From Pirellulaceae bacterium (lineage in GTDB: Bacteria > Planctomycetota > Planctomycetia > Pirellulales > Pirellulaceae): a DNA stretch of 64,000 nucleotides. Positions 35,909 to 43,028 of this stretch are shown here, in pieces (within the stretch, counting starts at the first letter, position 1; the number at the start of each line of letters is the position of its first letter). The translations under genes and the position numbers were made by a program. Location: positions 1-64,000 of the forward strand of contig JAHBXS010000006.1 of NCBI GenBank assembly GCA_019636375.1, in the 5' to 3' direction. The notes under the pieces are model-generated. The model ran no database searches, was not told the DNA's origin, and saw only the letters and a list, made by a program, of their open reading frames with translations.

Positions 35909-36622
35909 ATGCCACCGGCCGCCCCGTCAGAGCAAGAGTTCATCGATGTCGCAAGCACGTCTGACATTCCCATAGGGGAGGGGAGGGCCTTTGAGATCGA
36001 ACGGCGAACTGTTGCCATCTTCAACTGCGATGGACAATTTTTTGCGATAGACGATCATTGCCCACACATGGCGGCATCACTGGCTACTGGATCATTGGAA
36101 AACTGTGTTGTGGCCTGTCCATGGCACGCATGGCGTTTTGATGTCCGTGATGGGACCTGGATCGAAAACCCGCGAATCAAAACCGACTCCTTTCCAACTC
36201 GAATCGTCGGGGATCGAATTCAAGTCGCATTACCTTGCGAAAAGGTCACAATAAAATTGGCCACATCGCGTTGTGCGACGGAAAACACTGAAGAACAAAA
36301 GGCTCAAAACATGCGTAACGAATTAACTCTTCGCGATTTCCAAGCGTTGATCCGAGAAATGTATTACGACAAGGATCGAGCCCGTGGAATTGAGGGGACT
36401 TTCATGTGGTTGATGGAAGAGGTCGGCGAACTGTCGTCCGCATTGCGAGAACGGGATCGAGAAAATCAAATCGAAGAGTTCGCGGATGTATTGGCTTGGC
36501 TGTGTACGATTGCGAACGTCTGCGAAATCGACTTGACGGAAGCAATCCAGCGGAAATATGGAACGGGGTGCCCAGGTTGCGAAAAACTGGCTTGCGTCTG
36601 CCCGGACTCTGAAAAACCGTAG
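35909..36622 (+). CDS. Rieske [2Fe-2S] domain fused to a MazG-type NTP pyrophosphohydrolase domain
   Basis: A 237-residue two-domain protein. The N-terminal part (about 10-110) is a Rieske ferredoxin: cluster ligands Cys51-Pro-His53 and Cys70-Pro-Trp-His73 are all present. The C-terminal part (about 137-237) is MazG-like, which hydrolyses NTPs to NMP and PPi with Mg2+: EEVGE at 170-174 and the second acidic helix with Glu189/Glu190 and Asp193. A Cys cluster (Cys221, 224, 229, 231) closes the protein. The frame is open through the junction around 115-135; Met135 could be an internal start giving MazG alone. No signal peptide. It follows the exported-protein gene after 4 bp. Confidence 0.88.
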   Translation: MPPAAPSEQEFIDVASTSDIPIGEGRAFEIERRTVAIFNCDGQFFAIDDHCPHMAASLATGSLENCVVACPWHAWRFDVRDGTWIENPRIKTDSFPTRIVGDRIQVALPCEKVTIKLATSRCATENTEEQKAQNMRNELTLRDFQALIREMYYDKDRARGIEGTFMWLMEEVGELSSALRERDRENQIEEFADVLAWLCTIANVCEIDLTEAIQRKYGTGCPGCEKLACVCPDSEKP

Positions 36623-36745
36623 TAGTTTCTTCGTTTTGGCATCAAGCTGCATTGACGGTGGCCCTTTCGGATGATGCGGGCATGTTCGAAATGTGGGTTT
36701 TCGATTATCCTAGATGTCTTTCATTGACTTTACTTTTCGACCTCA

Positions 36746-39043
36746 ATGCGTGCGGAATCCGAATTATATAGCGTCGATTGGCTTTGGCACCAACGACGAC
36801 TTCTCGCCTTGGCAATCTTAGTTGGCTTGATTTTCACAAGTCAATATTCGAGCGCAGAGCTATTACGACGCGAACTATCGAGATTTCCCATCTCAACGTC
36901 TACCGAATCCAGCGAACCGCAAAACGGAGACCTCGTTGAGTCCTATCAAATCGGCTTTGCGAACCACGTGCGTTTGGGACATTGGACTCATGCATCGCTA
37001 AAAATCAAAAACAGCGACTTGGCCCGCTCAATTCGCCAGATCGAGATATCATGCCCCGATGGTGATGACTTACCCATTAATTACCGGCAACCGGCCACTT
37101 GCAATGAACTGGGAATCGTCGAAGGCTATTTTCGCCTCGGACGTCCCGTGGGTGAAATCGGAGTCCGACTCTTGAACGAAAATGGCGACACGTTGTGCGC
37201 CATGAATTTCGCCGTCGGCGTGGTTGCCGAAGAAATTAAAAGCGTTCGTGCAACGGCGCGGATCATCGTTGGAGTTGGTGATGTTCCAGAATTTCGGCGC
37301 GGGGCGGAGATTCAAGATGCGTATGACACGGACTTGGCAACATTTTTGTTAAAAGCATTTCCTGTCGAATTTTTGCCCAACGACCATCGCGGCTATCGCG
37401 GAGTCGACACCGTTATTTTGGCAGTGTCCAACCGCGAGTTACTTGAGCAAATTTCTGCAAGCCAACTTGACGCCTTGGCCGCATGGGTCGAGCGTGGTGG
37501 AAAGTTAATGATGTGGATGGCGGCTGATTTGTCCTCTGAAATATCGAAGGACGGACGACTGGGACGGCTGGGAAATTTCGATAACGTCCGAACGTTCGCG
37601 TTGCGGAGGCTATCAGTTGTCGAGCGATTTGTCGATGCCACCGTTCCACTCCCAAGCGAACCACCTGTCTCATTGATCGATGTCGGTGAAAAAGTATCGC
37701 AACCTGTTTTGAGTCAGGACGGTCGAGTATTGGCTGGTCGCTATCGACTGGGAATGGGGACGGTGATGTTTGTCTCACTTCCTCTATGTGATGAACCCTT
37801 AAAACAGTGGCTGTACACGCCAGTTTTACTTGAAAAACTTATCAACTCCGATGTCACCGTGTCCGATTCTGGAACGGCCCTTGGAGCGGGAATGCTGATC
37901 GACAATGGCTACCGTGATCTGTCAGGCCAATTTCGCGTTCCGCTTGAGGCCTTCTCGACCGTGCAGTTGGTGCCATTCACTTTGGTCGCCGCTCTGATCG
38001 TTTTGTTCCTATTATTGGTGGGGCCTGGTGATTTCTTTTTGCTGCGTTCAGCACGGGAGAAAATGCATTGGACTTGGCTCACGTTTCCGCTGTTCGTTGC
38101 TTTGTTTTGCGGTGTCGCCTATTGGATAAATCAGTCCTTTAAGGACTCTACTCTTCGCGTGAATGTTTGTGAGGTCATTGACGTAGAACCGACAAACTCG
38201 CAAGTTACTGGACGTGTTTGGGCAGGGATTTACAGCCCCCAAGCGGAGAGTTTTAATCTAGAAGTTAATAGCAATCGAACTGAGTGGAGTTCGCCGTCGC
38301 GGCGTGAGTTGACCTGGATGGGGCACCCTGGGTCGGGCTTGGGCGGGATGCAAACAACAACACCGTCATTTGCACCTCCGACGGCGTATCACAGTGTAAC
38401 GGACAACGGCCAATCGAATCAGAATTTGGCCTTGGAAGGATTTCCCATCACGTTCGCTTCGACAAAAACCGTCTCAGGCTATTTTGAAGCAACTGGAAAA
38501 ACACGCAACAACTCACGTTTGGTCAGGACTCGGCGACTTGACCGATTGGACGGCCAAGTTGGCAACCCATTTGACTTCACTTTGTACAACCCACGTCTAT
38601 TTTATGGCGAATCCGTATTTACGCCCGAAAAACATCTCGCGCCGGGTGATGCCGTTGACGTTTTCACGGAAATGAAGGAACGGACCATCAAGCATTACTT
38701 CGCTGGCCGTTCTGGAGATGCAACCAAGGAAGGAAGCAAGGCCCAAAAGTGGAACCCACAAGAGACGAATTCTCATCGGATTTTGCTGCTATCGATGGTT
38801 CATGATTTGGTCGGAGGCCAACGCTACTCAGGACTCAGTAATCGATACCTCGAAGGAATTGAATTGTCGGATCACCTGCTGCCTGACCGAGCAGTGTTGG
38901 TGGGGGAAGTCCATGAGCCCATGAGCCAGATATTGATCAATGGTCGAGCAGATAGAACCGTAGAAGCGCAACGTACAACTTTAATCCGCGTCTTCTTGCC
39001 AGTTGAAATTGAACGCACCCGAGCGGAGTCGAAAGCCGAATGA
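36746..39043 (+). CDS. Large membrane protein linked to an ABC ATPase, unknown function
   Basis: A 765-residue protein. It has one N-terminal TM helix (about 17-35), a large extracytoplasmic part with a 'DTVILAVSNRELLEQIS...ALAAWVERGGKLMMW' segment similar to DUF4350/GldG-type Rossmann-like domains, then two TM helices near 418-440 and 450-470, and a C-terminal beta-rich domain. Its TGA overlaps the ATG of the ABC ATPase gene (ATGA), so it is probably part of that transporter or of an associated gliding- or export-type machine. I do not recognise an ABC permease domain in it, and none is encoded next to it. Confidence 0.8.
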   Translation: MRAESELYSVDWLWHQRRLLALAILVGLIFTSQYSSAELLRRELSRFPISTSTESSEPQNGDLVESYQIGFANHVRLGHWTHASLKIKNSDLARSIRQIEISCPDGDDLPINYRQPATCNELGIVEGYFRLGRPVGEIGVRLLNENGDTLCAMNFAVGVVAEEIKSVRATARIIVGVGDVPEFRRGAEIQDAYDTDLATFLLKAFPVEFLPNDHRGYRGVDTVILAVSNRELLEQISASQLDALAAWVERGGKLMMWMAADLSSEISKDGRLGRLGNFDNVRTFALRRLSVVERFVDATVPLPSEPPVSLIDVGEKVSQPVLSQDGRVLAGRYRLGMGTVMFVSLPLCDEPLKQWLYTPVLLEKLINSDVTVSDSGTALGAGMLIDNGYRDLSGQFRVPLEAFSTVQLVPFTLVAALIVLFLLLVGPGDFFLLRSAREKMHWTWLTFPLFVALFCGVAYWINQSFKDSTLRVNVCEVIDVEPTNSQVTGRVWAGIYSPQAESFNLEVNSNRTEWSSPSRRELTWMGHPGSGLGGMQTTTPSFAPPTAYHSVTDNGQSNQNLALEGFPITFASTKTVSGYFEATGKTRNNSRLVRTRRLDRLDGQVGNPFDFTLYNPRLFYGESVFTPEKHLAPGDAVDVFTEMKERTIKHYFAGRSGDATKEGSKAQKWNPQETNSHRILLLSMVHDLVGGQRYSGLSNRYLEGIELSDHLLPDRAVLVGEVHEPMSQILINGRADRTVEAQRTTLIRVFLPVEIERTRAESKAE

Positions 39044-39972
39044 TTCGCACTGATAATTTGACCAAAAAATATGGCGACTTTTATGCGATCAAAAACATTA
39101 ATCTGTCGCTAGAGGCGGGAGACCTGTTTGGGTTCATTGGCCCCAACGGTGCCGGAAAAACGACGACGATGCGGATCATTGCGACGCTGCTCGAACCCTC
39201 GCACGGAGAGGCCTATGTTTGCGGGCATTCCATTTACGAAAATCCTCGCGAAATTCGGCGTCTGGTCGGTTTCATGCCTGATTTTTTCGGCGTTTACGAC
39301 GACATGAAGGTCATCGAATATCTTGAGTTTTTCGCGGCGGCCTATCGGATCAATGGGCCGGAACGCAAAAAACGCTGTGATGAGTTGCTAGAGGTCGTGG
39401 ACCTCGAATTCAAACGTCACGCTTTGGCGAATACTTTGTCGCGTGGACAGACGCAACGATTGGGATTGGCTCGCGTTTTACTACACGATCCCCAAGTCTT
39501 GCTCCTCGATGAGCCACTCAGTGGCCTTGATCCGCGAGCCCGCATCGAGATGCGTAACCTTATGCGACAACTCGGAAAAATGGGGAAGACCATCATTGTC
39601 TCCAGCCACATCTTGCCAGAGCTTGCAGACATCTGCAACAAAGTCGGCATTATTGATCGCGGCGAAATGATTTTGTCGGCGGAGGTCAATGATGTTATCA
39701 AACGAGTTCGCGGTCGAACCGTTTTGCATATCGGCGTTCACGAGGGAATCGACCAAGCCTATCGGTTGGTAAGTGAGCAACCGATTGTCGCCACAGCAAC
39801 GATGGGAGATGGCTTTTTGACAGCGACCTTAAACGAAGACGTCGAAGACTATTCTGAGCTAGCATCGCTGCTTGTGCAAAACGGATTACGATTGACCATG
39901 CTTCGCGAAGAAGAAATCAACCTCGAATCAGCTTTTATGCTTCTGACCAAAGGGGTTGGAGCGAAAATTTAA
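39040..39972 (+). CDS. ABC transporter ATP-binding protein
   Basis: A 310-residue cytoplasmic ATPase. It shows Walker A GPNGAGKT at 34-41, the signature motif LSRGQ (an LSGGQ variant), Walker B 'LLLDEPLSGLDPRARIEM' and the switch His in 'ILPELADIC'-preceding 'SSH'. The architecture, with a C-terminal domain of about 80 residues, fits DrrA/GldA-like ATPases of export systems. It is translationally coupled to the large membrane protein upstream. The true permease is not adjacent. Confidence 0.92.
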   Translation: MIRTDNLTKKYGDFYAIKNINLSLEAGDLFGFIGPNGAGKTTTMRIIATLLEPSHGEAYVCGHSIYENPREIRRLVGFMPDFFGVYDDMKVIEYLEFFAAAYRINGPERKKRCDELLEVVDLEFKRHALANTLSRGQTQRLGLARVLLHDPQVLLLDEPLSGLDPRARIEMRNLMRQLGKMGKTIIVSSHILPELADICNKVGIIDRGEMILSAEVNDVIKRVRGRTVLHIGVHEGIDQAYRLVSEQPIVATATMGDGFLTATLNEDVEDYSELASLLVQNGLRLTMLREEEINLESAFMLLTKGVGAKI

Positions 39973-39987
39973 CGGAATGGCCGTTAA

Positions 39988-40335
39988 TCAGATCGCCTCT
40001 GGGCCACGCTCCCCAGTCCGGATGCGAACCACATCTTCCAAAGGCAAAATAAAAATCTTTCCATCTCCGACTTCGCCATCAGCTCCAGAGCGTCCACCTT
40101 TGATGATCGCGGCAATTGTGGGCTCCACGAACTCTTCGTTGACAGCGATTTGCAATTGCACTTTGCGGCGCAGGTTGTTCGTAAAATGCTCGGCACCATA
40201 CAATTCGGATTTGCCGGTTTGCCTTCCAAACCCTTGGCAATCCATGATCGTGAGGCGATAGACTTCGACATCAGTCAAAGCCGCTTTGACCGATTCCAGA
40301 TTATGTGGCTGAATGATGGCGATGATGAGCTTCAT
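39988..40335 (-). CDS. P-II family nitrogen regulatory protein
   Basis: A 115-residue trimeric signalling protein that senses ATP/ADP and 2-oxoglutarate and regulates nitrogen metabolism partners. It starts 'MKLIIAIIQPHNLESVKAAL' and has the T-loop region 'GFGRQTGKSELYGAEHF' (about 36-51), the B-loop 'GDGKIFILPLEDVVRIRTGERG' and the typical C-terminus. Residue 51, the Tyr that is uridylylated in GlnB, is Phe here, while Tyr46 is kept. The ATG at 40335 is preferred over a longer frame reaching 40431. It is an orphan with no amtB or glnA nearby. Confidence 0.93.
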   Translation of the reverse strand: MKLIIAIIQPHNLESVKAALTDVEVYRLTIMDCQGFGRQTGKSELYGAEHFTNNLRRKVQLQIAVNEEFVEPTIAAIIKGGRSGADGEVGDGKIFILPLEDVVRIRTGERGPEAI

Positions 40336-40580
40336 ACAATGTTCTATGTGGGTGATTCTGCCAGGCACACGCCACCGAAGATAGTAGTTCAGCGGCTCTC
40401 CGAGATCGCTCCCAATGTGCAAAGACTTCACGAACTTGCGAATAGTTTATCACCCCTCGCAAGCCGCGTTTTCTGGCCGAGCGATCAGCCATTGAATCTA
40501 ACCCAAAACAAACAGATAGCCAACGGGACGCCAAATCCGCCTTTGCAATGTGCCAAATAGCGCTCTTTCAGACTCGATCC

Positions 40581-41924
40581 TTAAAACAAGATGATGGCAT
40601 CGAGTGCCGGAATCAACCGTCCGGTATCAATCGCTGATGCTCCATAGTCCATGCGAATCTCAGGTCGGATCACGAAGTTTGCATGTGGTCGATAATTAAG
40701 ACCTGACGTAAAACTCCATGTCGACCGAGCGGTGCCGAAGATTTGATCAGACTTCCACCACTCAACTCTCGACCCAACCGCCAAACACTGGTTCATGTTG
40801 TAAAACAGGTAATTGGTGATTCCAAATTCATTGTTATTTTGGAGGTTCAGGAAATCGCCTGCCAGGACATAGCACACTCGGTCTGAGGCTTGGAATCGTG
40901 CGACTGCCGATTGGAGGACGCCACTTCCGCGATGTCCCGTATCACCTAATGAGCTTGTCAACTCTAAAGAGACCCGATTGGTAGGCTGAAGCCGGACGCC
41001 GGTCAACAAGTTAAATCCGTTATCGGTGCTGTCGAACCCTGTATCCCAACCCAACGTTGCACCACCCAGGAGCGTCACACCAGGTGAACGCTCGTGAGTC
41101 GCCAAGATTCCCGTATGCCCAAATGGTTGAGTATAAAACCGAGTATAGGTCCGGCTGTAGAAAAAGTTCTCGACTGAGGGAATACTTTCGGCTCCGAATG
41201 GCGAGAGAAACCGACCGATTTTCACGGAAGTGTTGCAGTTTGCGGTTTCGACGTAAGCTTGAGGCAAAGCCCAACCATAGATCCCGCGGTCCCAACCATT
41301 GTCCCAGCCGGTTGGAGCACCCGTGGGACTGTTACCAAACGACTGAAACGCTTGGGCATCCATTCCATAAACGGTATCCAATCGATAACCCCAACCCCAG
41401 TTGGCCTGTCGTGCAGCCGGCCGCTCAATGAAGCCCCAGAACTGATGCAGGTTCAATTTTTCTTCGCGATTATTCAAGAAGGGAATATTCGAATCGTGAA
41501 TGCCGACCTGGGCAAAACCGCCAGCCCGGCGACCGTTGCACGCCGTTCCAAAAATACGTTGTACTTCGCCAATTTGGCAATTGCTGCTCGGACGACGTTG
41601 GTTTCCGAAATCCGGATTTGTGGCGTTACTGCGCGTGTCCAATCCGGGTCGTTGCTCAAAAGGATTTCCGAGCGGTGTTCGGGGAGCTTGAGGAACTTGA
41701 TCGTAAGGGTCTTGGATTGCAGCGGCTGCTTCTGGGTCTTGTTGAGACTGAAACAACCGCAAACCACCGCTTGACGCTGCGGTTACTGGTGGTGCAGGTA
41801 CTTGAATTGCCGCCGGTTGGGAATCTTGAATCCGCCATGGGTAGTTTGCTGACCCTTGTTGGCCCCACAGATTTGCGCTTAAGCAAACCGTTATCGTTCC
41901 AAACAAAAAGGAAAACACTCGCAT
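40581..41924 (-). CDS. Putative outer-membrane porin (beta-barrel, BBP2-like)
   Basis: A 447-residue protein with a signal peptide ('SFLFGTITVCLSANLWGQQ') and a disordered Gln/Pro/Ala-rich segment of about 80 residues. The remainder is rich in Trp, Tyr and alternating strands, ending in 'LDAIILF' with C-terminal Phe, as in outer-membrane barrel proteins. Phrases such as 'GWGYRLDTVYGMDAQ', 'YVETANCNTSVKIGRFLSPFG' and 'NNEFGITNYLFYNMNQ' fit the planctomycete porin (BBP2-like) family that I recall. The ATG at 41924 follows AAGGAA; a longer frame to 41969 is unlikely. Function as a porin is an inference. Confidence 0.75.
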   Translation of the reverse strand: MRVFSFLFGTITVCLSANLWGQQGSANYPWRIQDSQPAAIQVPAPPVTAASSGGLRLFQSQQDPEAAAAIQDPYDQVPQAPRTPLGNPFEQRPGLDTRSNATNPDFGNQRRPSSNCQIGEVQRIFGTACNGRRAGGFAQVGIHDSNIPFLNNREEKLNLHQFWGFIERPAARQANWGWGYRLDTVYGMDAQAFQSFGNSPTGAPTGWDNGWDRGIYGWALPQAYVETANCNTSVKIGRFLSPFGAESIPSVENFFYSRTYTRFYTQPFGHTGILATHERSPGVTLLGGATLGWDTGFDSTDNGFNLLTGVRLQPTNRVSLELTSSLGDTGHRGSGVLQSAVARFQASDRVCYVLAGDFLNLQNNNEFGITNYLFYNMNQCLAVGSRVEWWKSDQIFGTARSTWSFTSGLNYRPHANFVIRPEIRMDYGASAIDTGRLIPALDAIILF

Positions 41925-42540
41925 TTCAACGTTCCTTGCCTTGACTCGATTTTCGTTCGACTCTCGCACCCTGACCGAAAAAAAAGAACAAATGGTACGA
42001 TCGGACGAATTGATACGTCAGAAGGCATATCGGATTCGGTTAAAATCGAAAATGATCATTTTGGCCAAAGTGGCAATTGGACAACCCAGGTAAACTTTGC
42101 GGCCTGGGAAATCTATTCGTTGGCGTAGAAAAATGCGTCGTTGAAAATTGATTTGGTAAAAGGTGACCGTTTCACAGGGGCCAGCGCGCTTCCCTGGCCA
42201 CCGTCTGGCGACGGCGGCTACGCGTCGGTAGCCACGCTCGCGCAGAGCGTGGATTGCGACTCATCCACCGTTTGGTGACGGTAGCGACGGTTAATTCGCT
42301 ACCGCCGCTCGCCTTAACAGGCTTCGCTACCAAGTGTCCTATCGCATAATGTTATTGAAAACAGCCTTTTCGATAACTTGAACTCATGGCTTGGGGTTGT
42401 GTAAGTCGGTTTGGAGGACATTTTTTTGTGGAAAAACGCGGGGCAAAGCGCACGGCGAAAAATTCTTTTATTTTTTCTCAAGTTCTATGATTGACATCCG
42501 TTTTTCCTGTGGTCAAAAATTCGTTCATGGGATTAACCCT
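41925..42540. other. Repeat-rich intergenic region
   Basis: About 600 bp without a convincing gene. It carries palindromic motifs (42207-42216 area with CCGTC/GACGG, the 26-bp copy at 42228-42253, and an ACCGT/ACGGT hairpin near 42269-42285). A 90-codon plus-strand frame inside (42391-42663) has no motifs. Confidence 0.5.
42228..42253 (-). repeat. 26-bp palindromic intergenic repeat, copy 2
   Basis: Exact reverse complement of 31261-31286, with stem CCACGCTC/GAGCGTGG and a 5-nt loop. It sits within a cluster of further short hairpins of GC-rich sequence in the intergenic region upstream of the GC-rich operon. Confidence 0.9.
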
Positions 42541-42569
42541 TTGGAAGTCCGTAACTTGAAGTCTATAAT
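42541..42569 (+). promoter_or_regulatory. Predicted sigma-70-type promoter
   Basis: TTGGAA (42541-42546) and a perfect TATAAT (42564-42569) separated by 17 bp. Transcription would start around 42576, about 50 bp upstream of the ATG of the ubiquitin-like gene, which has a GAGG ribosome-binding site at 42615-42618. This is the clearest housekeeping-type promoter in the window. Confidence 0.7.
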
Positions 42570-42626
42570 AGATACCGTTACAATGCATGCCAGCCGGGTA
42601 ACAACTCATCGATCGAGGTTCTCTTT

Positions 42627-43022
42627 ATGGCGACCACGCTCACCATTCGTGACGAAACCCTAGGTAGCAGCCTTTCCAACACAAGCGTGCTCGAATTTCT
42701 ATCGGAGACGATCACGGTTCGCGAATTGATCCGCAGCCGCGTCTATCAAGAAGTGCAGGACTACAACCTGAAACAGGGTGACGTTTTCCGCGGCATGATC
42801 CAGCCCGAGGATACCGAAAAAACGCTTAACGGCTGGAAGCTCAAGAAGCCGCGCCTGCTGGACTGGAAGCGCCAGTTCGAGTGTGCTGTCGAGGCGTTTG
42901 AAGGGAATCGAATCCTGATCCTGGTTAACGACCGGCAAGCCGAATCGCTCGACGAAGAATTCACGATCACGCCGGAAACAACGGTGACGTTTGTGCGGTT
43001 GACGATGTTGGTGGGGGGCTAA
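42627..43022 (+). CDS. Putative ubiquitin-like (beta-grasp) protein ending in Gly-Gly
   Basis: A 131-residue cytoplasmic protein, no signal peptide or TM segment. By pattern it reads as a beta-grasp fold: strand 1 (about 3-10), strand 2 (20-27), helix 1 'TVRELIRSRVYQEVQDY' (30-46), an insertion (47-78), helix 2 (79-92), strand 'RILILVNDRQ' (95-104), and a final strand 'TTVTFVRLTMLVGG' ending at residue 131 in GG, as in ubiquitin and ThiS/MoaD-type proteins. A GAGG site lies 8 nt before the ATG. It is followed after 6 bp by the DUF4132 gene, so the two are surely one operon. The fold has not been tested. Confidence 0.72.
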   Translation: MATTLTIRDETLGSSLSNTSVLEFLSETITVRELIRSRVYQEVQDYNLKQGDVFRGMIQPEDTEKTLNGWKLKKPRLLDWKRQFECAVEAFEGNRILILVNDRQAESLDEEFTITPETTVTFVRLTMLVGG

Positions 43023-43028
43023 CCGTCC

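Noticed and set aside
36313-36622. Separate mazG gene beginning at Met135
   Set aside because: The frame is open from the Rieske start and no stop or ribosome-binding site separates the two parts, so one fused gene is the simpler reading, though internal initiation is not excluded.
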